60,291 bases of DNA from NCBI GenBank assembly GCA_021846945.1, contig JAJZVZ010000009.1, positions 1 through 60,291 of the forward strand. The letters are read 5' to 3'. The position numbers and the translations under genes are program-made. Below the pieces are notes generated by a model, which saw nothing but the letters and a program-made list of their open reading frames with translations, had not been told where the DNA came from and made no database searches. Each line of letters begins with the position of its first letter. Within the stretch, counting starts at the first letter, position 1. Shown one piece after another: positions 14,322 through 22,784 of this stretch. Source of the DNA: Acidobacteriota bacterium. Lineage in GTDB: Bacteria; Acidobacteriota; Terriglobia; Terriglobales; Acidobacteriaceae.

Positions 14322-17300
14322 ATGAACGAGACATATCTTCAGACCACAACCGGTTCCTTCCAGACTCCCTACACGCAACGGGGCCTGACCTTTTCGCGCC
14401 GCTTCTCCAGGGAAGGCGTTTCTCCTTACGATGAAATCCGCTGGGAACGGCGCACCGCATCCATCAGTGACACCAAGGGCAACACGATCTTCGAGCAGAA
14501 GGACGTGGAGGTGCCCATGGACTGGTCGATGACGGCGACCAATATTGTGGCCTCGAAGTACCTGCACGGGCAGCTCGGCACGCCGGAGCGGGAGACGGGC
14601 GTGCGGCAACTGGTAGGGCGCGTGGCGGAGACGATTCGTGACTGGGGTATGTCCGGCGGCTACTTTGCCACCGCGGCCGATGCGGCTATCTTCCACGACG
14701 AGCTGGTCCACATGCTGCTGACCCAGAAGGCGGCCTTCAACTCGCCGGTCTGGTTCAACGTGGGTTGCGACCGGCTGGAACCCGAGGCGGACGGACAGAA
14801 TTGGCACTGGGATCCGGTCACGGGCGGCGTCAAGTACTCAGCCACGGGATACAAGAATCCGCAGTGCTCGGCCTGCTTCATCAACGCGGTCGATGACTCG
14901 CTGGACTCGATTCTGACCCTGGCCAAGACCGAGGGGATGCTGTTCAAGTGGGGCTCGGGGACGGGCACAAACCTTTCATCGATCCGCGGATCGATGGAGC
15001 TGCTCTCGGGCGGCGGGCAGGCTTCCGGACCGCTCAGCTTTATGCGTGGGTTCGACGCTTTCGCGGGCGTCATCAAGTCCGGCGGCAAGACGCGCCGCGC
15101 CGCCAAGATGGTGATCCTGAATGTGGATCACCCCGACATCATGGAATTTATCGACTGCAAGGCCAAAGAGGAAGCCAAGGCCCACACGCTCATCAAAGCT
15201 GGATACGATGGCTCGGGTCCGGACTCTGAGGCATTCTCGTCGATCTTCTTCCAGAACGCCAACAACTCGGTGCGCGTGAGCGATCCGTTCATGCGAGCCT
15301 ACGAAGCGGACGGGGCCTTCACCACCTACACGGTGAAGGACCACCAGCCGGTGAGGACGTACAAAGCGCGCGAAATCATGCGCAAGATCTCTGAAGCGAC
15401 GTGGCTCTGCGGCGATCCCGGCATGCAGTTCGACGACACGATCAACCGCTGGCATACGAGCAAGAACACGGCGCGCATCAACGCCTCGAATCCCTGCTCG
15501 GAGTATATGTTCCTGGACAACTCGGCCTGCAACCTGGCCAGCTTCAATCTGTTGAAGTTTGTAACTCCGGCTGGCACGTTTGATATACCGGCCTACCGGC
15601 ATGCAATCTCGGTGATGATTACGGCCATGGAGATCCTGGTGGACAACTCGGGTTATCCGACCGAGTCAATCTCCCGGAACTCGCACGACTACCGGCCGCT
15701 GGGCCTGGGCTACGCCAACCTGGGCGCGCTGCTGATGTCCTTCGGCCTGCCCTACGATTCCGCGGCCGGCCGCGATCTTGCCGCCGCTCTCACGGCCATC
15801 ATGTGCGGCCAGGCCTACCTGCAGTCAGCGGTGATTGCCGCCAATTGCCCGCCGCTGGCCTCGGCCACGCCTCTGACAGCGAGCGTCGAGCGGCAGGGCG
15901 GCGCCTGCCCGGGCTTCTACGTCAACCGCGAGCCGTTTCTAGACGTGATCCGGATGCATCGCGCGGAAGTCAACAATATCGGCAAGTCGAAGACCAGCGG
16001 CGAGCCCTTCACCGTGCCGCAGCTCGACGCTCTGATTGATGCCAGCCGCGAGAGCTGGGACCTGGCGCTGGTTTACGGTGAGCGTCATGGCTACCGCAAC
16101 TCGCAGACCACGGTGCTGGCGCCTACCGGCACCATCGGCTTCATGATGGACTGCGACACCACAGGCATCGAGCCCGATCTGGCGCTGGTCAAGTACAAAA
16201 AGCTGGTTGGTGGTGGCATGATCAAGATCGTCAATAATACCGTGCCCGCCGCGCTCTTCAAGCTGGGCTACGACAACGACGAGGTCAACGCCATCGTCAG
16301 CTACATCGACGCGACCGGGACGATCGAGGGCGCGCCGGGCATTCGTCCCGAGCACCTCCCAGTCTTCGATTGCAGTTTCAAGCCGGCCAAGGGCACGCGG
16401 TCGATCCACTACATGGGGCACATCAAGATGATGGCGGCGGCGCAGCCGTTCCTCTCCGGCGCCATCTCGAAGACCGTGAATCTGCCGCACGAGGCCACCG
16501 TGGATGAGGTTGCCGAAGCCTATACCGCGAGCTGGCGCCTGGGCATCAAGGCCGTGGCGATTTACCGCGACGGATCCAAGGGCACGCAGCCGCTGAATAC
16601 CAGTCTCGAAACCAAGCGCGAGCCCTCGGCTCTGGATGCCGCCGGCAGTCGCGTGCTGGCAAAACTGGCCTCTGGCCAGACCGCTGCCGAAGCCGACCTG
16701 AAAGCTTTGGAAGCCAAGACTGCCGAGAAGCTCGAGGTGAGTGTCAAGGATGTGGTCGTTGCAGCCGGTGCCTTCCAGAAAGCCCTGGATGAGATCGCCG
16801 CGGCTGCCGAACTGCCGGTGCTTGAAACTGTAAGAGCCGTGGAAGCCGCGACAGAGGTGCAGGACCTGAATGCCCCGCCGCGCGCCGTGCGCCACCGGCT
16901 GCCGGAGGAGCGCGCATCGGTCACTCACAAGTTCTCCATCGCCGGCCATGAGGGCTACATCACCGTGGGCCTCTACCCCACCGGTCAGCCGGGCGAGATC
17001 TTCATCCGGATGGCCAAGGAGGGCTCGACCGTCTCCGGCCTGATGGACGCCTTTGCCACCGCTATTTCGCTCGCATTGCAGCATGGGGTGCCGCTCAAGG
17101 TGCTATGCGAAAAGTTTGCGCACACCCGCTTTGAGCCTTCGGGCTGGACCGGCAACGAGCAGATTGGCTATGCCAAGAGCCTGATGGACTACATCTTCCG
17201 CTGGCTCCATCTGCGCTTCCTCTCAGGCCAGCAGTTGGCTTTGTTTGCCGGTCTGGCTCCGCAGGCGCCGCAACTGCCCGCCTCGCCCAGCCTGCTTGAG

Positions 17301-17648
17301 GAGACTGAAGCCGCCGAGGAAGAGAATATCTCGCAGGATCAGCTGACCAAGCTTGCGGCGGAGGTGGCCAGGCGCCTGAACCAGGTGAGCGCTCATCCGG
17401 TTGCTCCGCCTGCGGGTGGCGCACCGGCACGGCGGACGCCCGAGGCGCAATCTGCACCCCAGCCGGCGGCGGGTCCAGAGCAAGTGCCCTCCCTGCAGGA
17501 TCGCGGCATCTACCACGCGGCCGACGCGATGCGCGATATGTACGACATGGGAGACGCGCCCAGTTGCGGCACCTGCGGCGCCATCATGGTCCGTAACGGC
17601 AGTTGCTATCGCTGCATGAGCTGCGGCTCAACCAGCGGTTGTAGTTAG
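14322..17648 (+). CDS. nrdJ: Vitamin B12-dependent (class II) ribonucleotide reductase
   Basis: The 1108-residue enzyme reduces ribonucleotides to deoxyribonucleotides using adenosylcobalamin. Seen: the N-terminal active-site Cys region (KNPQCSACFINAVDDS, near residue 180), the barrel motif NPCSEYMFLDNSACNLASF (near 390) with the radical-site Cys, APTGTIGFMMDCDTTG (near 600) and a C-terminal zinc-ribbon-like CGTCG...CYRCMSC motif in the last ~25 residues that should re-reduce the active site. A variable Ala/Glu-rich stretch lies around 770-850. The ATG at 14322 follows GAGAGGA; a longer frame from 14157 lacks a ribosome site. Regulation by NrdR is suggested by the upstream box. Confidence 0.96.
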   Translation: MNETYLQTTTGSFQTPYTQRGLTFSRRFSREGVSPYDEIRWERRTASISDTKGNTIFEQKDVEVPMDWSMTATNIVASKYLHGQLGTPERETGVRQLVGRVAETIRDWGMSGGYFATAADAAIFHDELVHMLLTQKAAFNSPVWFNVGCDRLEPEADGQNWHWDPVTGGVKYSATGYKNPQCSACFINAVDDSLDSILTLAKTEGMLFKWGSGTGTNLSSIRGSMELLSGGGQASGPLSFMRGFDAFAGVIKSGGKTRRAAKMVILNVDHPDIMEFIDCKAKEEAKAHTLIKAGYDGSGPDSEAFSSIFFQNANNSVRVSDPFMRAYEADGAFTTYTVKDHQPVRTYKAREIMRKISEATWLCGDPGMQFDDTINRWHTSKNTARINASNPCSEYMFLDNSACNLASFNLLKFVTPAGTFDIPAYRHAISVMITAMEILVDNSGYPTESISRNSHDYRPLGLGYANLGALLMSFGLPYDSAAGRDLAAALTAIMCGQAYLQSAVIAANCPPLASATPLTASVERQGGACPGFYVNREPFLDVIRMHRAEVNNIGKSKTSGEPFTVPQLDALIDASRESWDLALVYGERHGYRNSQTTVLAPTGTIGFMMDCDTTGIEPDLALVKYKKLVGGGMIKIVNNTVPAALFKLGYDNDEVNAIVSYIDATGTIEGAPGIRPEHLPVFDCSFKPAKGTRSIHYMGHIKMMAAAQPFLSGAISKTVNLPHEATVDEVAEAYTASWRLGIKAVAIYRDGSKGTQPLNTSLETKREPSALDAAGSRVLAKLASGQTAAEADLKALEAKTAEKLEVSVKDVVVAAGAFQKALDEIAAAAELPVLETVRAVEAATEVQDLNAPPRAVRHRLPEERASVTHKFSIAGHEGYITVGLYPTGQPGEIFIRMAKEGSTVSGLMDAFATAISLALQHGVPLKVLCEKFAHTRFEPSGWTGNEQIGYAKSLMDYIFRWLHLRFLSGQQLALFAGLAPQAPQLPASPSLLEETEAAEEENISQDQLTKLAAEVARRLNQVSAHPVAPPAGGAPARRTPEAQSAPQPAAGPEQVPSLQDRGIYHAADAMRDMYDMGDAPSCGTCGAIMVRNGSCYRCMSCGSTSGCS

Positions 17649-17664
17649 ATCCTTATTCATACTC

Positions 17665-17697
17665 ATAGTGGAGCAGCTGTCCACTATTTTTGTCTTT
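17665..17697 (+). terminator. Intrinsic terminator after nrdJ
   Basis: A perfect 8-bp stem (ATAGTGGA/TCCACTAT) with a 7-nt loop GCAGCTG, directly followed by TTTTTGTCTTTTT, 17 bases after the nrdJ stop codon. Confidence 0.85.
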
Positions 17698-17699
17698 TT

Positions 17700-18125
17700 G
17701 AATGAGGAAATAGAGAGGTACTTCTAACGCCTTATTTTCTCTCAACGACGTGCCGTTTGCTGATGCGAACTTTGCGCGAGCGGCGTTGGCCTCTACATCT
17801 TGACGAGCCAATCAGATCAATGCCGCTCAGATCACCGCCAGCCTAACAAGGAAGGACCGCGCACGAAGCTGTACGCAAGCGCCGCGAATTGACACTGAGT
17901 CGCGAGGGGCCCACTGATATAGGCTGGCAAGTTCATCGAAGTTACCGCGTACATTTGTTCAACAGCAGTTTCACCCGCGGCTCAGCCTTCACGAACTGGA
18001 GAAACACTGAAACAGCAGAGAACGGGCCGAATCGCATTCTTACAGACATGAACCGGCCGGCCAGTTTGGAACTTGGCGGCGATAGCGAATCCTGCCGGGT
18101 CCAGACAAGGGACGGCCACAGCCAA
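17700..18125. other. Gene-free stretch between nrdJ terminator and GH36-like gene
   Basis: About 425 bp between two convergent genes. A short frame around 17738-17801 reads LNDVPFADANFARAALAST, which is reminiscent of pentapeptide-repeat protein but has no start or ribosome site, so it could be a remnant. I see nothing else. Confidence 0.35.
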
Positions 18126-19814
18126 TCAAATCCCGAATGGCCATGCCCCGCTGTCTTGGTACCAGTCGTAGTTTTTCTCCGCGCCGGGCCGGAATTGCCA
18201 GTGGTCCGGGGTGGTGTTGTTCTGCCAGTCAGTCGCAACCGCCTCGGCGCCGTTCGTTGCCATCTGGAATGCTGCGCGCACGGCAGCCCGCTGCTCCGGA
18301 CCCATGGCTGCTGCCTGCGGTGAGACCAGGAGCACGGTCCCGCTCCTGGCCACCACGTCAAGCCACTGTCGATTACAAGACCACGGAATCTCGGTTGTGA
18401 TAGGTGCGCAGTCGGGATCGAGCGCGAAGAACGCTCGATGCTGGGGCAACCTGAAAGCTAGCGTGTTGACCCCCATGCGCCGCGTGCGTTCCCATATCCT
18501 GCCGCTCACGTCATCGCCGGTCCGCTGCGAATCGAAGATGCCCGCGCCGAGGTGACCGACGGTGTTGCAGCCCATGAGGAGCGTATGCTGCCCGGCAGCC
18601 TGGCGGATCGCCTCATACAAGCCGCGGATGATCTCGGCGTTGGTCTTGCTGCGATCATGAAGACTCCAGCCCGGAAGCGTGGGCTCAGCATGCATTTCAA
18701 ATCCCCACTGCCCGAGGAGGTCGTAGGTGGAGAAATCATGTTTGATGAGTTGGTAGCCCCAGCCGGTGGCCTGGGTCACTTTGGCCAGCACGCGCTCCAT
18801 GGCTTCCGGAACGGTTGGATCGAATGCGAGGTTGGCTTTGAGGTTGCTTTGGTTGCCGAAGCGCGCATTGGGCAGAAGCAGGTTGGAAGGAGTGCTGGAG
18901 TCGGCCTGCAACGGACGAATCCACAAACCGGGTCGCACACCGTGGCTTCGGATGTTGGCGGCCAATGCGGCCATATCGGGAAAGGCTTCTTTGTTTTTCC
19001 AACCGTCATCGATGACAGTGAAAGGCCGCGGCCCACGGGCCGGGGCGAGAGACGCCATCGATTCCGCATCCCGAACGATCTGGTCGGCCTTGTTCCGGCC
19101 ATAGGCGTAGTACCAGTCATTGCTGCCGTAGATCGTCGCCACGGGGCGGGGACGATCGCACATCCCGCGGCAGAAGGCACGCGCCGCGTCAAGGGCATTT
19201 TCACCCGGGCTGCCCTGCCGCGTAACTACGGTGGCGGCCGGCAGCTCCCGCTCACCCAGCACAACACCAGAGCCTCCGTTGCTCAGGTTGAGCCAGAGTG
19301 ATATGCCCTGCGGATCGATCTGCCAGAAGCAAAAAGCCCCAGCTCCGGTCTTTACGCCGTACCCGTGCAGCGACTCCCGGTCGGCAGTGAGAAAGTACCA
19401 GGGAAGGACGCGTTCCGGAACCAGTGTCTCCCAGTGCAGCTCTCCGTAGCTGCGCTCCCATGCGTCGCCCAAAACGAGGAGTCCGGGTTCAACAGAGAGA
19501 CTCCATCGTACCTGGACGTGTGTTGGAGAAGAGGATGTCGCTGCTACAGTGATCGGCAAATGATCCTGCTGCGGATTGGTTGTAACCAGCAATCCTCTTC
19601 CAGTCCATCGCGTGCCAGCGCGGCTGAGCTGCAATGGCTCATGGAGGCCGCTAAATGCGGTGACGAAATCCGGAGCGCGCAGGATGTCGAGGAAGCTTGC
19701 CGATTTGCTCTCTGATCCCGCTACCGGGGAGGGATGGAGGAATCTGGCTCCGGCCACGCCAAAACCGGAGCAGGCCAGGCCTTCAATGATCTGTCTGCGG
19801 GTGAGAGGTTGCAT
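18126..19814 (-). CDS. GH36/GH27-like alpha-galactosidase (melibiase) homologue, exported
   Basis: The 562-residue protein has an N-terminal beta-sandwich (to about residue 220) and a TIM barrel typical of clan GH-D. The candidate nucleophile is the Asp of LIKHDF (residue 360) and the acid/base lies in RTGDDVSG (residue 434 or 435). Other barrel motifs are IYGSNDWYYAYG, FTVIDDGW and RPGLWIRPL. The N-terminus (LTRRQIIEGLACSGFGVAGARF) looks like a Tat or Sec signal. Retaining hydrolysis of alpha-galactosides is the likely activity, but many acidobacterial members are uncharacterised. It is convergent with nrdJ. Confidence 0.82.
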   Translation of the reverse strand: MQPLTRRQIIEGLACSGFGVAGARFLHPSPVAGSESKSASFLDILRAPDFVTAFSGLHEPLQLSRAGTRWTGRGLLVTTNPQQDHLPITVAATSSSPTHVQVRWSLSVEPGLLVLGDAWERSYGELHWETLVPERVLPWYFLTADRESLHGYGVKTGAGAFCFWQIDPQGISLWLNLSNGGSGVVLGERELPAATVVTRQGSPGENALDAARAFCRGMCDRPRPVATIYGSNDWYYAYGRNKADQIVRDAESMASLAPARGPRPFTVIDDGWKNKEAFPDMAALAANIRSHGVRPGLWIRPLQADSSTPSNLLLPNARFGNQSNLKANLAFDPTVPEAMERVLAKVTQATGWGYQLIKHDFSTYDLLGQWGFEMHAEPTLPGWSLHDRSKTNAEIIRGLYEAIRQAAGQHTLLMGCNTVGHLGAGIFDSQRTGDDVSGRIWERTRRMGVNTLAFRLPQHRAFFALDPDCAPITTEIPWSCNRQWLDVVARSGTVLLVSPQAAAMGPEQRAAVRAAFQMATNGAEAVATDWQNNTTPDHWQFRPGAEKNYDWYQDSGAWPFGI

Positions 19815-20123
19815 TTACCCACAGAATACCTGATTCCGCGTCTCAACACGCCCACCACGATTGCCCGGGATCAACAGCGTTCACGTTCGGGCGTAAAATA
19901 ATGGTGAGAACTGAAACTCGCTGAGGACCAAGTCGCCGTTGAGAGGATTTGGTCCTTGTTCATTTGAACCAGTTTCGGACCTCGTTCTTCATGATGACCA
20001 TTCGTGGTCTCTCCTGGTCCTGAGGAGGAGCGGCTGTGGCCTGGCGGGCAGCGCTATTCCCGGCCAAGCACTTTCCCTTGCATGTCAAGAAGATTGGATG
20101 AAGCGAAGTTGCGAGGAGGAGTC
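19815..20123. other. Spacer with hairpin and GTTC-N4-GAAC palindrome
   Basis: A 309-bp spacer. TAAAAT occurs near 19896. An 8-bp inverted repeat AGGACCAA/TTGGTCCT spans 19924-19956, followed at once by the palindrome GTTCATTTGAAC (19958-19969). The arrangement could be a small RNA, a leader of the 64-aa gene or an operator; none of these is proven. Confidence 0.35.
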
Positions 20124-20318
20124 ATGGAGCTGACATTGAGCGATGAGGAGCTGGAGTTCCTGTTAAACATCCTGGAGCAACGTCATCAGGAAGTGTTGGA
20201 AGAAATTACGCACACAGATCGCCGCGAGTTCAAAGAGGCACTGCGCAGGAACGAGAAAGTCCTCGAATCCCTGGTTTGTCGCTTGCGGGGAATGGCCGTG
20301 CAAGAGTCGAAACCTTGA
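20124..20318 (+). CDS. 64-aa helical hypothetical protein
   Basis: A short acidic protein predicted to be almost entirely helical: ELTLSDEELEFLLNILEQR, a middle HQEVLEEITHTDRREFK and ALRRNEKVLESLVCRLR, with heptad-like Leu spacing that suggests a helical hairpin or coiled coil. Small proteins of this kind are common in acidobacterial genomes, without known function. The ATG has an excellent Shine-Dalgarno (GAGGAGGA, four bases away), which is the main reason to accept it over the longer frame that starts upstream. Soluble; no signal peptide. Confidence 0.75.
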   Translation: MELTLSDEELEFLLNILEQRHQEVLEEITHTDRREFKEALRRNEKVLESLVCRLRGMAVQESKP

Positions 20319-20984
20319 AGCTGGTCGAGCTGACACGCGCGAGCAATTCCATGCTCCGTTTTTTATTTCTACACCGCGGCAATTGCTCAAACTGCTAAAG
20401 GGCAATTCTGGCTCCGACAAATGCCTGCCCACGGTCGGTGAGGAAAACAACGAGAATCTGGTCAAACTTCCGAATTGTTCCGCGGGCAGGGATGGCAAAT
20501 TGGAGGATTTCACCACCGTTCCGTTTTCCAGCCTGCTTTCCACGGGAGTACGTCCTCGCTCCTCGTCGATCACCGGTTGCTGGCCGCGGTAGGTCCGGGG
20601 TTTGCCTGGCGTGGATGAGCCCGCGAGCAGCACGGCCAACTTGATCGAGGCCGCGCTCGGATCACGGCTTTCCACCGCAACCTGAATCTGGCGGCAGCAG
20701 GAAAAGGTCGGAGCATCGCCGTAGACACCAGAATGCGCGCGGTTCGCGGAATGGCGGGTGGTCCACATCTCATGACCCCATGCCACCACGAGAGCTGGGG
20801 CACCCAAAGGTAGCGGAACAATGGTCCCCCAAAACCGGGGTGCCTGTGGAAGGAAGATTTGTAACGAAATGCCGGCCGGGGTTCAGCGATTCAGGCCGGG
20901 GACATCAGATGTTGCAGACCAACTCACTCATCTAGCCCGATTTGCGCCGTGAATGAGGTAAAGGTCTTCGGAACCGGGCCTCAG
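20319..20984. other. Gene-free stretch with possible weak terminator
   Basis: About 665 bp. GAGCA/TGCTC with a following TTTTTT (20341-20366) may terminate the 64-aa gene. A long open frame exists on the minus strand (20163-20807), but it overlaps the better-supported 64-aa gene, has no ribosome site and an irregular composition, so I do not call it; it could be decayed coding DNA. Toward 20790-20850 the words GGGGCACCC and GGGGTGCC form a loose inverted repeat. Confidence 0.4.
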
Positions 20985-21626
20985 TCATTCTTCAGTCCCA
21001 AACAGCAATCCTTGTTCCGGCTTTTTCTCATCAAGCGCCTCTGCTTTCATCTCTTCGCCGGGCAAAATGCGAAGCAGATGCACCGGTGGCCGCGGCGACG
21101 GGGCGAGGTACTCGGCGTACTCCCGCGGAGCGAGGACCTCTGGCTGGCGATCGTGAATCGGCCGCATCACTTCGTTGGCTTCGCCGGTAAGGATGGAGAA
21201 GGTCTGTTCCCACTGGCCCGTGCGCGGGTTGTGCCACGGAGACCAGAGGCCTGCCATACCGAACAGTTCGCCGCCGTGTACGGTGAACTCGAACTTCTTC
21301 TTCGCGCGAGATGGAGCGTGAGTCCATTCAAAAAAGGCGTCAGCCGGCACGATGCAGCGCCGTTCCCGGAAGGCCTCCCGCCAGAACCGTGATCGCTCGA
21401 CACCCTCCGAACGCGTGTTAAACAGGAAGCGGTCCGGCAGCTTGAAACCCCAGCGCATCGGCGCGATCCGCCGTTCCCCTTCCGGTGTGAGATAGATAAC
21501 CGGCTGCACAGAGCCCGGCGCGATGTCGTCCTCGGACTCGATCTCGAGCTCCTCCAGGCCGCCCTCAACCTCGAACAGCTCGGCGATCTTCTCTTTGGTT
21601 GAACGGCGACGATAGCGGCCACACAT
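20985..21626 (-). CDS. SRAP-domain abasic-site processing protein (YedK/HMCES family)
   Basis: SRAP proteins trap abasic sites in single-stranded DNA through a thiazolidine link made by Cys2. From MCGRY the protein is 213 residues with Cys2, Asn70 (LFNTRSEG), Glu100 (DAFFEW) and His158 (MRPIHDRQP), the full active-site set. The start must be the ATG at 21626, because Cys2 needs exposure after Met removal; the longer frame is rejected. No Shine-Dalgarno is present, but TACACT lies six bases upstream, so the mRNA may be leaderless. It is divergent from imuA across 126 bp, linking it to the mutasome genes. Confidence 0.92.
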   Translation of the reverse strand: MCGRYRRRSTKEKIAELFEVEGGLEELEIESEDDIAPGSVQPVIYLTPEGERRIAPMRWGFKLPDRFLFNTRSEGVERSRFWREAFRERRCIVPADAFFEWTHAPSRAKKKFEFTVHGGELFGMAGLWSPWHNPRTGQWEQTFSILTGEANEVMRPIHDRQPEVLAPREYAEYLAPSPRPPVHLLRILPGEEMKAEALDEKKPEQGLLFGTEE

Positions 21627-21632
21627 AGGGCC

Positions 21633-21638
21633 AGTGTA
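21633..21638 (-). promoter_or_regulatory. Candidate -10 element of the SRAP gene
   Basis: TACACT on the minus strand, ending six bases before the ATG, in a gene without a ribosome-binding site. Inference from position only. Confidence 0.35.
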
Positions 21639-21723
21639 GCCCAACTATATTCCTCATCTTTTCAGCAAATTAGCGAAAGCTTGCAGCAAAACCAGTGCAA
21701 ACGGGCTTGCGTGCTCGCATGAG

Positions 21724-21744
21724 AAAGGCGAATATATAGCGAAG
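21724..21744 (+). promoter_or_regulatory. Direct-repeat candidate operator and -10 region of imuA
   Basis: AAAGGCGAATATAT (21724-21737) shares 13 of 14 bases with the sequence before the Y-polymerase gene (9853-9866). Within 21730-21744 two GAA triplets are separated so that GAAT-N7-GAAG has the same 11-bp period as the GAAC-N7-GAAC element there. TATATA (21733-21738) could be the -10 box, so a bound repressor would block it. Confidence 0.4.
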
Positions 21745-21752
21745 ATTCTCCC

Positions 21753-22784
21753 ATGGCGACCGCCGCCACAATCCGCCGCCAGATTGAGTCGGCCCTGGCC
21801 GATCGCATTCCTGCTGCGCTTACTCCGCAGCCAAGGACGGTACGGCCGCGTTGGCCCACTGGCGTGGTGGCCGTCGATGAGCTGCTCGGTGGCGGCCTGC
21901 CTGTTGGGGCCATCACGGAGATGGCCGGGCCGGAGTGCTCCGGGCGCACCTCACTTGCGCTTGCGTTCGTGGCCGCATGCACCAGCGCGGGCCGCGTCTG
22001 CGCATGGGTCGACGTCTCAGACTCGCTGAGCCCCGAAGCCGCTGCTGCGGCCGGCATCCGGCTTGATCGTCTGCTCTGGGTGCGCTGTGGCGTGATCCAG
22101 CAGGCGGCGCCAGCGCCGCGCCGGGCATTTCATCTGCCCGCGCAATACTTCGCGCCCACGGCTCCCATCAAAGGCTTGCATGGGGGTGGTTGCGGCGGCC
22201 ACCCACGCACGGAAGTGAAGGGACTTGCCGGAGCCGTTGGCGCGCTGCTCGACCCTGCGGCCATCGCTCCGCGCTGCGCGGAGCCGCAGCGCCGTGGGAA
22301 GCCCATGCGGGAAGAGGTGCCGCGCGTGGCCATTCCGCCGGCGGAAGCGCCCAGGCGCAGGTCGCAACCGCGCAAGCCCTGGCCGCGCATGGAGCAGGCG
22401 CTGCGAGCCACTGATCTTTTGTTGCAGACGGGCGGCTTTGCCGTGGTCGTGCTTGACATGGCAAGCCTTGCGCCTGAAGTCGCATTGCGCGTGCCTCTGG
22501 CCACGTGGTTTCGCTATCGCGCCGCGGCCGAGCGCACGCAGGCAAGTGTTCTGCTGCTTACCCAAGCCGCGTGTGCCAAAAGCAGCGCAGGCCTTGTGCT
22601 GCGCATGCGGCAGGCCGCAGAGATGAACGAGGAATCAACCGTTTTCACCGGCCTTTCCTGCCGCGTCGAGGCCATCCGCGAGCGCTTTCAGACGATCGCG
22701 AAGGTTGTTCCTCTGCGCAAGCCTCCGGCGCGCGAGAGCGGCGCAGACTGGCAGGCGCGCAGCGCATGGGCGGGTGTGCGATGA
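21753..22784 (+). CDS. imuA: ImuA (RecA-like mutasome accessory protein)
   Basis: ImuA proteins are RecA/SulA-like partners of ImuB and DnaE2 in damage-induced mutagenesis. The 343-residue product has the RecA-like start TGVVAVDELLGGGLPVGAITEMAG and a P-loop-like GPECSGRT (59-66) in which Arg65 replaces the usual Lys. A Pro/Arg/Ala-rich linker (about 105-210) contains GLHGGGCGGHPRTEVKGL, then the core resumes (FAVVVLDMASLAPE, ASVLLLTQ). The ATG has no clear Shine-Dalgarno. The stop overlaps the imuB start (ATGA), so the genes are translationally coupled. Co-occurrence with imuB and dnaE2 makes the call firm. Confidence 0.93.
   Translation: MATAATIRRQIESALADRIPAALTPQPRTVRPRWPTGVVAVDELLGGGLPVGAITEMAGPECSGRTSLALAFVAACTSAGRVCAWVDVSDSLSPEAAAAAGIRLDRLLWVRCGVIQQAAPAPRRAFHLPAQYFAPTAPIKGLHGGGCGGHPRTEVKGLAGAVGALLDPAAIAPRCAEPQRRGKPMREEVPRVAIPPAEAPRRRSQPRKPWPRMEQALRATDLLLQTGGFAVVVLDMASLAPEVALRVPLATWFRYRAAAERTQASVLLLTQAACAKSSAGLVLRMRQAAEMNEESTVFTGLSCRVEAIRERFQTIAKVVPLRKPPARESGADWQARSAWAGVR

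Noticed and set aside
17738-17801. Pentapeptide-repeat-like fragment
   Set aside because: About 20 codons without start or ribosome site; too short to support a gene or pseudogene.
20163-20807. Long open frame on the minus strand
   Set aside because: It overlaps the 64-aa gene that has a strong ribosome site; its own start lacks one and its composition is irregular. Possibly decayed DNA.
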